DNA of 57,618 nt, taken from NCBI GenBank assembly GCA_045127535.1, contig JBGVQN010000028.1, positions 1-57,618 on the forward strand, written 5' to 3'. This DNA is from UBA2942 sp045127535 (GTDB taxonomy: Bacteria > Bacillota > Clostridia > Lachnospirales > Lachnospiraceae). Below the pieces are notes generated by a model. That model searched no databases. It saw only the letters and a program-made list of their open reading frames with translations, and was not told the origin of the DNA. Position numbers and translations under genes: made by a program. Shown one piece after another: positions 1 through 8,846 of the stretch (position 1 is the first letter of the stretch; every line of letters starts with the position of its first letter).

Positions 1-554
<554 letters not shown>

Positions 555-714
555 AGCTTGTCCTTCAGAATCAACACAGGCTGTTAAAACTTCCCGTTTG
601 AAACTTCCGTTTTCTTACTGTTTTAGGTTCGTTCTTTATTCTTGAACATTCTTATCCACAGGTACCGCTACAGTTCGCAGCCCTGCTTCTTTAAGAATTT
701 TCGAGGTTGGTTAT

Positions 715-736
715 ACTGTTCAGTTGTCAAGGTTCT
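715..736 (-). promoter_or_regulatory. boxA-like antitermination element in the rRNA leader
   Basis: Read on the minus strand the leader contains AGAACCTTGACAACTGAACA, a sequence typical of Clostridia rRNA leaders just upstream of 16S and similar to boxA regions bound by NusB/S10. The role is inferred from position and resemblance only. Confidence 0.45.
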
Positions 737-786
737 GTGCTTTCTTTCGAGCTTTGTTTTTCTTTCTCTCTCAAGTCAGCTTATTC

Positions 787-814
787 AGTATATCACATTT
801 TCAAGATTTGTCAA
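787..814 (-). promoter_or_regulatory. rRNA operon promoter P1 (proximal)
   Basis: On the minus strand a perfect -35 TTGACA (809-814) is followed by a 16-bp spacer and a -10 TATACT (787-792). Transcription would start near 780 and give a leader of about 225 nt before 16S. Confidence 0.8.
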
Positions 815-934
815 TACCTTTTTTCAAAAATTTTTCTTTCTTTCATGAAAGCTTTTGAAGAAGCATTTACAATTTATTGAATTGTGTCTGAATTGTTTTT
901 ATTGTGTCACTGTTGTTCATCAGCAACAGAACAT

Positions 935-963
935 ATCTTATCACCAGGTGCAGAATTTGTCAA
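935..963 (-). promoter_or_regulatory. rRNA operon promoter P2 (distal)
   Basis: On the minus strand -35 TTGACA (958-963), a 17-bp spacer and -10 TAAGAT (935-940). Together with P1 it forms the tandem-promoter arrangement usual for rRNA operons. Between it and the tRNA terminator (964-1390) I see no gene, only a short heptad repeat. Confidence 0.65.
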
Positions 964-1145
964 CAACTTTTTTCACTTTTTTTGCATTTTTTTGCGGTTG
1001 CTTTTTTAGGAAGTTCTGACCGTCTTTACCTGGCAGATCCTTTCCGTTCTGCTTATCCTGTATTTTTATTATAGCCAGCTATTTCCTCTTTATACCTTTG
1101 CATCCGAACATACTGATATCTGCTTTCATAGCCAGGAGCACATAC

Positions 1146-1208
1146 CTTTGTCCTTTCTCCTTTGTCCTTTGTCCTTTCTCCTTTCTCCTTTGTCCTTCCT
1201 CCTTCTTC
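1146..1208. repeat. 7-bp tandem repeat, about nine copies
   Basis: Units of CTTTGTC and CTTTCTC alternate, seven of them exact and the last two degenerate (CTTCCTC, CTTCTTC), giving a 63-bp polypyrimidine tract on the plus strand. It lies between the tRNA-Cys terminator and the rRNA promoters and is not in a credible gene. Confidence 0.8.
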
Positions 1209-1391
1209 CCAAGTCTTACTCACTTTTGGCAAACGGTACCACATCAGCTTTGCTGCAGCCCCACGGTACTCCTAGACTGCTATGCCCGCCGCTGACTGCT
1301 GTGTGTTCCGCAATGGCCCAAACCAGCTCCTTCCCACTACCGGACACCACAAACCCACACCATTTCCCAGTGCGTACTGCCAGACATACGC

Positions 1392-1423
1392 AAAAAAGAA
1401 GTTCTGGATTCCCAGAACTTCTT
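1392..1423 (-). terminator. Intrinsic terminator of tRNA-Cys
   Basis: A 12-bp perfect stem (1396-1407 with 1412-1423) and a 4-nt loop are followed on the minus strand by a run of six T (complement of 1392-1397, partly in the stem). It lies 15 bases after the tRNA 3' end. Confidence 0.85.
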
Positions 1424-1437
1424 CAACATTCTATGAG

Positions 1438-1509
1438 AGGCGCAGACCGGATTTGAACCGGTGGATACTGGTGTTGCAGACCATTGCCTTACCACTTGGC
1501 TACTGCGCC
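1438..1509 (-). tRNA. tRNA-Cys (anticodon GCA)
   Basis: On the minus strand a full cloverleaf can be folded: acceptor stem GGCGCAG/CTGCGCC, D arm with GCC/GGC, anticodon loop CTGCAAC (GCA), and T arm ACCGG-TTCAAAT-CCGGT. The discriminator base is U and CCA is not encoded. It stands alone, with its own terminator, upstream of the rRNA operon. Confidence 0.95.
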
Positions 1510-1676
1510 ATTCCACGTTATACTGACCAGCTCAGCTGTATCAACACGTGCTTGATTATTATAGCCCAGCTTCCAGAAAAAATCAAGTACTTTTTTGAAA
1601 TTTTTTTATTTTTTCTCTGACTACACAAAATACTATATTTCCATATAAGAATCACTGTATCGATACAGCATCCCTG

Positions 1677-2390
1677 TTACAATCCCAGCACACCAGAAAG
1701 CAGCTGCAGCAGCAGGTTATTCTCATACAGCACACCTAATATGAGATTATTCTGAATGATTTCCTGTAACTTTGTCCCTATAAAAGTACCGGAAAGTCCT
1801 GCTGCCAGGGCGCAAAACAGCCACAATATCAGCAGAAGCTGACCTACAGATGCAATGGCGCCACCCCAGTGATTTACCGACTTCACTCCGGGCAAATACT
1901 CTACCACATGAAGCACCGTAAGAATCGCATGAAGCAACAGACGAACTACCACAAAAGTCACAAGAAAAGCAATCATACTGACAGCAAAGTCTGCTGCTGT
2001 TTTACTCACATAATCTGCAAAATTGCTCACTCCTTGAGCCACGTATCCTGAAGAGTTGTTATTCTCCACCAGATAATCTTTCACCACTCCTGGCAGGGGC
2101 ACTGATGCAATGAAGTTTTCCTGGGCAGAACGGTTGATCTCCTCTAATCTTTGTCCAGTACTTTCCTCGATCTGCTCCTGTATCTGACTGGCGATATTCT
2201 CCCCCAGGGTAGTCTGAGAAGATAAAAATTCATTTACCGGAGTAAAAATCACCACTGTCAGTATCATGGTCAGTATCAGTGTGACCATAGAAAATAAAAT
2301 CTTAATTAAACCCTTCTGATATCCGATAAACAATGCCAGCACCAGCACTGCCAGCAGCACCAGTGTGGATAGATTCCATAATGTTCCCAT
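1677..2390 (-). CDS. CvpA-family membrane protein
   Basis: This 237-residue protein has an N-terminal stretch of hydrophobic helices (about residues 8-50), a polar middle with an acidic segment (about 60-105), and two or three further membrane helices (about 130-155, 175-200). The N-terminal pattern with the motif IGYQKGLIK is that of the CvpA (colicin V production) family, widespread membrane proteins of unclear biochemical role. It starts 23 bases after the stop of the TPR gene and has an AAAGGAAAG ribosome binding site, so it is probably the last gene of the ebfC-recR operon. Specific function is unknown. Confidence 0.75.
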   Translation of the reverse strand: MGTLWNLSTLVLLAVLVLALFIGYQKGLIKILFSMVTLILTMILTVVIFTPVNEFLSSQTTLGENIASQIQEQIEESTGQRLEEINRSAQENFIASVPLPGVVKDYLVENNNSSGYVAQGVSNFADYVSKTAADFAVSMIAFLVTFVVVRLLLHAILTVLHVVEYLPGVKSVNHWGGAIASVGQLLLILWLFCALAAGLSGTFIGTKLQEIIQNNLILGVLYENNLLLQLLSGVLGL

Positions 2391-2413
2391 TTTTCTTTCC
2401 TTTCCTGCCAGAT

Positions 2414-4096
2414 TTATTCTTTGAAATCCTCTGCTCTCAGGTAGATATGTTCTTCCTCGTCCCTTACCAGCACAAAAAAGCTTTTCAGCATCTTCCCCAG
2501 AGATTTCTGCGCAGATTTTTCTATGGCACGGTCTACCATCGTCTCTACTGACTCTTTTTCCGTTCCATCTTTACGGCGGGAAAGCTCCTCTAACCGTTCT
2601 TCTATGGCTAACAGAGCACTTTCTGCCAGAACATAGTTCTTTTTCAGCGCATACTGCCCTGCATATTCTTCCAGTTCTTCTACAGAAAATCCATTGACTA
2701 CAAATTTTCTGCTAAAGCATGCATACAATTCTTCTGACCGGTTAAAAAGCTTCTCTAAATTCTCTTCCGTATCAATAAATACCACCAGCAGTGCCACATC
2801 CGGACGCTTTAACAGCAGGCCAAATTCTCCAATCAGGGTATCAGAAAGGACACCTGCTTCCTCTACGATCAGTACCTTTCCAAGAAGTCCCCGTATCATA
2901 GAAATCAGTCCCATACGGTTTAATTTGCTGCCATTGGTTCTTGCTGTCTTATCAGAGGGCAGGGACATCCCCTTTTGTGCCATCTGCTTTAATACGCCAT
3001 GCGCAAAATGAATACCAGCTCCCGGCACTTCACTGGATACAATAAAGTGACGGATGGGCTGGGAACCATCCAGTTCCATTCCTTCTGCTACAACAGCCTT
3101 CTCACTCTGGTCAGGCTGTTCAGCCTCAGTTTCCTGTTCCTGATCATCATCTTCCAATAAAAGCTGGTCATATACCTGGACCTTGGCCTCATAAGCCTCC
3201 TGAAGCTCCTGTACTTTTTCAATGGAATCCAGTTTCACAGGCTCCTGTTCTTCTAAAAGTTCTCCGGGGGCCTCTCCCAAAAGGCTGCCTGTCTTCCAGA
3301 AAATATCCTGAAGTGTTTCTCTGGATACTTCCACATCCTCTAAAGATTCTTCCTCTACAAGGGCTGATACCATTTCCTGCGGCTGGTCAGAGGCTGTGTC
3401 TTCCAGAGACGTATCCTCCTGCTCTAACCGGTCTTTTGCCCACTGGGCAGCAAATTCCTGTGTCATTTTACTGATCTGCTGCTGATAGTCAGACTGCGCC
3501 TCTATACGGGCACGCTGTTCCTCCGTAAGAGGCTGATAAATGACCTTCAGTTTCATGGCCTTATCCACATAAGGACCAAATCCAAACCAGATGGCGATTT
3601 CATCACAAAGACGGACGCACTTTTCCTTTTCTCCTATACGATGGTACAGCTCTGCCAGCTCATATCCCCATCGTTCTTCAAATTCTGCTTCCTTATATTC
3701 TTCCAGTATCTGGATCAGCTCTGCTGTAGGATGATTTTTCCCTGCAGCCAGCCGGTATTCCAGCAAAAGCCCTCTTGGATCCTCCGGGGCACTTTCCTTA
3801 AATTCCTCATAGTAATTTTCTGCCGTCTGGTAATCCTTATGATCCAGCGCAGCTTCTGCGATCCGGTACGCAAAGCGGTAGCCACGGTTCATCTGATATG
3901 CCAGTTCTAACACCTGCAGTTCTTTTCCATATTGATCTACTGACTGGTATACCTCTGCTGCAATCTGCAGTCCATAAATATCCCTGGCATGGTTCCAGTT
4001 TATAGAATCACATACCTGGGCAGCCTCTTTCATGGAGCCTTTTTTTACCAGCTGTTTGAGATGCTCTTTTTTCAGTCCGTATTCATACTTATCCAT
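2414..4096 (-). CDS. TPR protein with degenerate CbxX/SpoVK-type AAA+ domain
   Basis: Protein of 560 residues. The first ~170 residues are helical TPR-like repeats, residues ~170-340 are acidic and low in complexity, and ~350-500 align by eye with AAA+ ATPases of the CbxX/SpoVK group. The expected Walker A is replaced by SSEVPGAG, with no lysine-threonine, while the Walker B-like KVLIVEEAGVL and an arginine-finger-like FSRKF remain. That suggests a non-hydrolysing pseudo-ATPase (my inference). It sits 29 bases downstream of recR and 23 bases upstream of the cvpA-like gene, with AAAGGAG before the ATG. The exact role is unknown; an adaptor or scaffold is most plausible. Confidence 0.6.
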   Translation of the reverse strand: MDKYEYGLKKEHLKQLVKKGSMKEAAQVCDSINWNHARDIYGLQIAAEVYQSVDQYGKELQVLELAYQMNRGYRFAYRIAEAALDHKDYQTAENYYEEFKESAPEDPRGLLLEYRLAAGKNHPTAELIQILEEYKEAEFEERWGYELAELYHRIGEKEKCVRLCDEIAIWFGFGPYVDKAMKLKVIYQPLTEEQRARIEAQSDYQQQISKMTQEFAAQWAKDRLEQEDTSLEDTASDQPQEMVSALVEEESLEDVEVSRETLQDIFWKTGSLLGEAPGELLEEQEPVKLDSIEKVQELQEAYEAKVQVYDQLLLEDDDQEQETEAEQPDQSEKAVVAEGMELDGSQPIRHFIVSSEVPGAGIHFAHGVLKQMAQKGMSLPSDKTARTNGSKLNRMGLISMIRGLLGKVLIVEEAGVLSDTLIGEFGLLLKRPDVALLVVFIDTEENLEKLFNRSEELYACFSRKFVVNGFSVEELEEYAGQYALKKNYVLAESALLAIEERLEELSRRKDGTEKESVETMVDRAIEKSAQKSLGKMLKSFFVLVRDEEEHIYLRAEDFKE

Positions 4097-4125
4097 GGTA
4101 ACTCCTTTGCATCCGCCTGTGTATG

Positions 4126-4722
4126 TTACAACTCTACCCGTCCCTCCAAGGCACGCAGCAGGGTCACTTCATCAATGTACTCAATATCTCCTCCAACAGG
4201 CACACCGCTGGCAATGCGGCTGACCTTGATCCCGGAGGGCTTTACCAGCTTGCTGATGTACATGGCTGTGGTTTCTCCCTCCAGGCTTGAGTTGGTGGCA
4301 ATGATCAGTTCCTCTACCTCTCCCTGGAGACGCTGCATCAGTTCCTTCAGCTTAATGTCTCCCGGGCCAATGCCAAGCATAGGGGAAATGGCACCATGCA
4401 GCACATGGTATACCCCCTCATACTTGCCGGTCTTTTCATAAGCTGCCAGATCCCTTGGATTTTCCACCACCATAATAATGCCATGGTTTCTGGTCTTGCT
4501 GGCGCAGATGGGGCACAGCTCCTGATCTGTCAGGGTGTAGCACATCTTACAATAGCGCACCTTGGCTCTGGCATCTGTGATGGTGTGAGCCAGCTGCTCT
4601 ACAGCCTCTACCGGCTGGCTGATCAGATAAAATGCCAGCCGCTGTGCTGTCTTTGTACCGATACCTGGCAATCTGGACAGTTCTTCAATTAATCTGCTGA
4701 TTTGATTGCTATAGTATTCCAT
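4126..4722 (-). CDS. recR: Recombination mediator RecR
   Basis: Residues 1-50 contain the helix-hairpin-helix IEELSRLPGIGTKTAQRLAF, followed by a four-cysteine zinc finger (CKMC ... CPIC, about 57-72) and a Toprim domain with VVENPRDLAAYEKTG. The length of 198 is normal for the family. RecR works with RecF/RecO to load RecA on single-stranded gaps. Its ATG overlaps the TAA of ebfC by one base, which indicates translational coupling, and the ebfC-recR order is conserved across bacteria. Confidence 0.97.
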   Translation of the reverse strand: MEYYSNQISRLIEELSRLPGIGTKTAQRLAFYLISQPVEAVEQLAHTITDARAKVRYCKMCYTLTDQELCPICASKTRNHGIIMVVENPRDLAAYEKTGKYEGVYHVLHGAISPMLGIGPGDIKLKELMQRLQGEVEELIIATNSSLEGETTAMYISKLVKPSGIKVSRIASGVPVGGDIEYIDEVTLLRALEGRVEL

Positions 4723-5069
4723 TAAAATGAAAGACCTCCGCCAAGTCCGCCGGTAAGCTTCGCCATGTTGGAATTGGATTCCTCGTCTACCTGGCGAATT
4801 GCCTCATTGACTGCTGCTACGATCAGATCCTGCAGCATTTCGATATCATCCGGGTCTACTACTTCCTCGGACAGGGTGATGCTTTTCAGCTCACGCTTGC
4901 CTGTCATCGTCACTGTAACTGCGCTGCCGCCGGCAGTTGCAGTAAATTCTTTTTCCTCTAATGCTTTCTGCTGTTCTTCCATCTGGCGCTGCATGCGCTG
5001 TGCCTGCTTCATCAGATTTCCCATGTTGCCGGGGACCATGCCACCCGGGTATCCACCTCTTTTTGCCAT
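4722..5069 (-). CDS. YbaB/EbfC nucleoid-associated protein
   Basis: A 115-residue protein with a Gly/Met-rich N-terminus (GGYPGGMVPGNMGNLMKQAQ), a central coiled-coil helix and the conserved LSEEVVDPDDIEMLQDLI segment of the YbaB/EbfC family. These homodimers bind DNA and are nearly always encoded between dnaX and recR, as here. It is coupled to recR by a stop/start overlap. In this window it is separated from dnaX by 439 bp that carry a large palindrome, so it may use its own promoter. Confidence 0.95.
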   Translation of the reverse strand: MAKRGGYPGGMVPGNMGNLMKQAQRMQRQMEEQQKALEEKEFTATAGGSAVTVTMTGKRELKSITLSEEVVDPDDIEMLQDLIVAAVNEAIRQVDEESNSNMAKLTGGLGGGLSF

Positions 5070-5121
5070 TGTTACACCTTGCCTCTTAAAGGCTTCCTTT
5101 CTTTTTTACTGTTTGAGTAAC

Positions 5122-5344
5122 GATTGTGAAATTCATCGCTTCAGGGTCTGCGGCGGCATGTGCCATGAAAAGCACGCTCTCGCTCTGAGTCAAACGCAGC
5201 GGTGCTAAGATGCTATGTAACAAAACCGTGCAATAAGCGGGCTTATCGCCCGGCTTTGTTACATAGCATCTAAGTACCGGCGTTTTCCTACGGCTTTTCA
5301 CAGCACATGCCGCCGCAGACCCTGAAGCAATGAATTTCACAATC
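5122..5344. repeat. 223-bp imperfect palindrome between dnaX and ebfC
   Basis: The outer arms (5122-5173 and 5293-5344, 52 bp each) are inverted copies with three mismatches. An inner pair (about 5191-5238 and 5239-5287) shares a perfect 16-bp block, GATGCTATGTAACAAA, and the loop is almost nil. The whole piece can fold on itself as one long hairpin with a side bulge near 5174-5190. It is not an intrinsic terminator. It could be a MITE-like or REP-like mobile palindrome, or a structured RNA between the two genes. The rest of the gap (5345-5508) shows nothing I recognise. Confidence 0.85.
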
Positions 5345-5508
5345 TCCCACTACACTGTGGTAAATGTAAGATGATATTTTATATATGCCAGAGGCTGGGT
5401 TCCACTCCCCGGTTTGATTTGTGGGGGTGTTTCAGAAATGAGTTTTTTGTACTTTGCATTTCTTTTTTTGTGGAGCAGCCGTTGGGATATTTTTGTTGGT
5501 TGCGGCGG

Positions 5509-7119
5509 TTAGTCTTCTTCCTGGCCGATGGGCATTTCGATGCCGGGTAGGGTGGGGCCGCGGCGGAAGACGATGTTGGGAGCCGGGCGGTCATCCTGGC
5601 GAAGTTCTGCCCGGAGGGTCACGCTGCTGCCGTAACGCTGCTGCAGATAGGTGTTGAGCCTTGGCAGGTCGTCTCCTTTGTTGATCAGTGCATAAGTCCA
5701 GGTATCGGAGATAAGCAGTAAAAATCCCCGGTCTGGTTCGTAGGTGAGCTTTGTGTTTTTCAGGGAGGTCCGCATCAGCGGATCCTGATCTGAAATGATC
5801 TGGTGCCAGTCACGGCATACCATATCGTACAGCTCGTATTCAGAGGGTGACACCTCCACTTCTGCAGGTGCTTCCAATTCCGGCGCTGCATACTGCCCCT
5901 CTGCAGGAGGACAGGCACCTTGTGACCTGCCATCGGAGGTGTTGTTCTGTACAGGAATGTATTGTCCCTGCTCTATACATTCTTCCAAACGGCGGATGCG
6001 CTCCAACAGACTGTCTGTGTTGGTCTCCATGGCAGGCTTCATCATTTTGATCAGAGCCACCTCTACCAATACACGCTTGGAGGATGCATAACGCAGCTGA
6101 CTGCTTAACTCACTTAATATACGAATATACCGCATCAGGCTGTCTGTGTCTACCTGTCTGGCTTCTTTTTGTAATTCTTCCAGATGTTCTCCTGAGACAT
6201 TTAAGGTATCCTCCGCAGGTCTGGAGGTCTGTACTAAGAGCAGGTTCCGCAGGTACCAGATAAAATCTGTGACGAACTGCCCCATTTCCCGTCCCTTGGA
6301 TACTGCATCTGCTACGCAGCTCATACATTCTGCCACCTGGCAGTGAATAATATATCCCAGCATGTCACGGAAAACTGAGGTATCTACTGCGCCTAATACA
6401 TCCAGTACCTTATCATAGGTCAAGCTTTGGCCATAATAATAAGAAATACACTGTTCAAGGAGGCTTAAAGCATCTCTGCTGGCACCGTCTGCTGACTGGG
6501 CAATGTAGCGGATGGCGCTTTCCTCTGCTGCGATCTGCTCTGCTGCACAGATGTCCCGGATCTGCCCCATCAACACCTCTACTGTGAGACGTCTGAAATC
6601 GTATCTCTGACATCTGGACAAAATGGTGACAGGGATCTTATGGGCTTCTGTGGTTGCCAGAATAAAGATCACATAGGACGGTGGTTCTTCTAATGTCTTT
6701 AACAGGGCATTGAATGCACCTGTAGACAGCATATGCACCTCGTCAATGATATACACCCGGTAATGTCCCTCTGTAGGGGAATATTTAACCTCGTCACGGA
6801 TCTCACGGATATTTTCCACACCGTTGTTGGAGGCAGCATCAATCTCCACCACATTCATGGAGCTGCCCTGGAGGATCGACTTACAGGCGGCGCACTCATT
6901 GCAGGGACTGCCGTCTATGGGATGCTCACAGTTGACTGCACGGGCAAATATTTTTGCAATGGTGGTCTTACCGGTACCTCTTGTACCGCAAAACAGATAC
7001 GCATGGCCTACCCGGTCCCCTTTGATTTGATTTTTCAGCGTGGAGACAATATGCTCCTGCCCTCTTACATCTTCAAATCGGGCAGGCCTCCACTTACGAT
7101 ACAGAGTCGTGTATGCCAT
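5509..7119 (-). CDS. dnaX: DNA polymerase III subunits gamma/tau
   Basis: 536 residues. AAA+ clamp-loader domain at the N-terminus: YRKWRPARFEDVRGQEH, Walker A GTRGTGKT, a zinc module (CEHPIDGSPCNECAAC), Walker B DEVHM and sensor/SRC motif LSRCQRYDF. The C-terminal third carries the tau-like region. DnaX is the motor of the sliding-clamp loader at the replication fork. It is preceded by AAAGGTGAG. It belongs to the classical tadA-SRP RNA-dnaX-ebfC-recR cluster, although pfkA now lies between the SRP RNA and dnaX. Confidence 0.97.
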   Translation of the reverse strand: MAYTTLYRKWRPARFEDVRGQEHIVSTLKNQIKGDRVGHAYLFCGTRGTGKTTIAKIFARAVNCEHPIDGSPCNECAACKSILQGSSMNVVEIDAASNNGVENIREIRDEVKYSPTEGHYRVYIIDEVHMLSTGAFNALLKTLEEPPSYVIFILATTEAHKIPVTILSRCQRYDFRRLTVEVLMGQIRDICAAEQIAAEESAIRYIAQSADGASRDALSLLEQCISYYYGQSLTYDKVLDVLGAVDTSVFRDMLGYIIHCQVAECMSCVADAVSKGREMGQFVTDFIWYLRNLLLVQTSRPAEDTLNVSGEHLEELQKEARQVDTDSLMRYIRILSELSSQLRYASSKRVLVEVALIKMMKPAMETNTDSLLERIRRLEECIEQGQYIPVQNNTSDGRSQGACPPAEGQYAAPELEAPAEVEVSPSEYELYDMVCRDWHQIISDQDPLMRTSLKNTKLTYEPDRGFLLLISDTWTYALINKGDDLPRLNTYLQQRYGSSVTLRAELRQDDRPAPNIVFRRGPTLPGIEMPIGQEED

Positions 7120-7183
7120 GTTTACTCACCTTTTCTACTATTATAAATTAGGTAATTGTCAAACGTCTTACCGCACGCTTTGG

Positions 7184-7258
7184 GAAGTCACTGTAAGAAC
7201 ACATTTTCTTACAATCACTTCTTAAAACGGCTATTGAATACTGCTTTTGCAATTGCCT
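7184..7258 (-). repeat. Interspersed hairpin repeat, copy 1
   Basis: Read on the minus strand this piece has GGCAATTGC, then TATTCAATA, then a hairpin whose arms are AAGTGATTGTAAGAA and TTCTTACAGTGACTT. A second copy with the same order of parts lies on the plus strand at 50185-50261. Two unrelated loci sharing the layout indicate an interspersed palindromic repeat family. Confidence 0.65.
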
Positions 7259-7272
7259 ATGTTATGAATCAT

Positions 7273-7306
7273 GGGGACTGCAGCAGCTGCAGTCCCCCTG
7301 TTTTTT
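7273..7306 (+). terminator. Terminator-like hairpin on the plus strand, no matching gene
   Basis: A perfect stem GGGGACTGCAG/CTGCAGTCCCC (7273-7283 with 7287-7297) is followed on the plus strand by TGTTTTTT. The flanking genes pfkA and dnaX are both on the minus strand, where no T-run follows the hairpin. It either ends an unseen plus-strand RNA or is a weak pfkA-dnaX processing structure. Confidence 0.5.
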
Positions 7307-7417
7307 ACTTTTGATACAACAGAACGTAAACCCTGGAACCTTCCATTGTCATAAGCAATAGCAAGCAGGCTTCACAAACTTTCTATTGCCAGTTATGATC
7401 CCTTGCACACTTTCTGA

Positions 7418-8500
7418 TTATTCATCACCAAAGCTGATACCCACCAGCTTTGCTTCCTTTACCAGAGAGCATTCCGGATCTACCATCTTTAACTTACCTG
7501 CAATTTCAGACAGTGGGATCTTGGTGGTTTCGTTATTCTTCATACCCACCAGGTAACCATATTCCTTCTTGGAAATCAGCTCTGCAGCCGCCGCGCCCAG
7601 ACGGGTAGAAAGCACTCTGTCATATGGGCATGGATTACCGCCTCTCTGGGTATGTCCTGGTACAGTGACACGGATCTCCTGACCGGTCAGCTCTCCAATT
7701 TCCTTGCCGATCTGATATGCAACAGAAGGATACTGTACACTTTCTGCGCGCTTTTTCTTCAGCTCTTTCTTGGACAGTTTGGCATCCTCTTTGCTGATAG
7801 CACCCTCTGCTACTGCGATGATAGAGAACTTCTTGCCCTCTCCTGCACGCTTCTTAATGGCTTTTGCTACGATTTGTGGATCATATGGGATCTCCGGTAA
7901 TAGAATCACATCTGCTCCTGCTGCAATACCTGCATGAAGGGTCATCCAGCCTACCTTATGCCCCATAACTTCTACAATAAATACACGGCCATGGGATGCA
8001 GCGGTGGTATGGATACAGTCAATGGCCTCTGTTGCAATATCTACTGCACTCTGGAAGCCAAAGGTCATATCAGTGCCCCACAAATCATTGTCAATGGTCT
8101 TTGGCAGACCGATGACATTTAAACCTTCTTCGCTTAACAGATTGGCTGTCTTCTGGCTGCCGTTGCCTCCTAATACCACCAGACAATCCAAATTCAGCTT
8201 CTTATAGTTATTTTTCATGGCCTCTACCTTGTCCAGACCATTTTCGTCAGGTGTGCGCATCAGCTTAAATGGCTGCCGGGAGGTTCCCAGAATAGTGCCG
8301 CCTCTTGTGAGAATGCCGGAAAAATCAGAAGGGTTCATTATCTTGTAATTTCCATAGATCAGTCCCTTGTAACCGTCCAGAAAGCCAATGATCTCCACAT
8401 CATCATACATATGATACAATGCCTTTGCCACTCCGCGCATGGTTGCATTTAAACTCTGACAGTCTCCACCGCTTGTCAGCATACCAATTCTCTTTCCCAT
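7418..8500 (-). CDS. pfkA: ATP-dependent 6-phosphofructokinase (G104/K124 type)
   Basis: Phosphorylates fructose-6-phosphate to the 1,6-bisphosphate in glycolysis. 360 residues. Motifs: GMLTSGGDCQSLN (phosphate loop), GGNGS (the position equal to Gly104 of E. coli PfkA is glycine, which points to ATP rather than PPi), PKTIDND (catalytic Asp; the lysine is usual for PPi enzymes and mixed-type PFKs), and EVMGHKVGW. I start at 8500 because AGAGGA lies 7 bases upstream; an in-frame extension to 8539 lacks such a site. It is transcribed from its own promoter at 8641-8669. Its place between the SRP RNA and dnaX departs from the ancestral order. Confidence 0.92.
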   Translation of the reverse strand: MGKRIGMLTSGGDCQSLNATMRGVAKALYHMYDDVEIIGFLDGYKGLIYGNYKIMNPSDFSGILTRGGTILGTSRQPFKLMRTPDENGLDKVEAMKNNYKKLNLDCLVVLGGNGSQKTANLLSEEGLNVIGLPKTIDNDLWGTDMTFGFQSAVDIATEAIDCIHTTAASHGRVFIVEVMGHKVGWMTLHAGIAAGADVILLPEIPYDPQIVAKAIKKRAGEGKKFSIIAVAEGAISKEDAKLSKKELKKKRAESVQYPSVAYQIGKEIGELTGQEIRVTVPGHTQRGGNPCPYDRVLSTRLGAAAAELISKKEYGYLVGMKNNETTKIPLSEIAGKLKMVDPECSLVKEAKLVGISFGDE

Positions 8501-8640
8501 AAATTCCTCTCTTTCTGCCTTTCGGCCTTGTATTTTCATCGATCCAGGCTGTCTTGATTTTGTCCCCTGTCTGCCAATTCATATCCTTGGGAATATAGTC
8601 AGCATAACCTGTTTTCAAAAAAGTACACAGCTCTGGTTTT

Positions 8641-8669
8641 ATTATAGCCCAAAGTACGTTCTGTCGCAA
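8641..8669 (-). promoter_or_regulatory. pfkA promoter
   Basis: On the minus strand -35 TTGCGA (8664-8669), 17-bp spacer, perfect -10 TATAAT (8641-8646). It would give a 5' leader of about 135 nt before pfkA. No known riboswitch was recognised in that leader. Confidence 0.7.
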
Positions 8670-8757
8670 GGGTTCATGGAAAGTTTAGAGGGAAAAGCTT
8701 CGTAAAGCCCTCATCTGTTTTTTCAGCGGCAGCATGCAAAAATCCATTGCAAAATTT

Positions 8758-8811
8758 AAGGCAATGCTCAGAAACATGTTCCATTTAAACTATGTATCCG
8801 ATCATTGCCTT
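8758..8811 (-). terminator. Possible terminator of the SRP RNA
   Basis: Inverted arms AAGGCAATG and CATTGCCTT are separated by 36 nt and followed on the minus strand only by AAATTTT. It lies 36 bases after the SRP RNA 3' end. The weak T-run leaves the call uncertain. Confidence 0.35.
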
Positions 8812-8846
8812 TTCATTGCACTCTATCTGTCACAAATATATAAATA

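Noticed and set aside
1148..1456. Open frame across the heptad repeat and the tRNA-Cys
   Set aside because: It is low-complexity and overlaps the tRNA and its terminator; not coding.
5086..5340. An 84-codon open frame over the palindrome between dnaX and ebfC
   Set aside because: It runs through both arms of the hairpin, so its sequence is a by-product of the repeat. No ribosome binding site or family similarity was seen.
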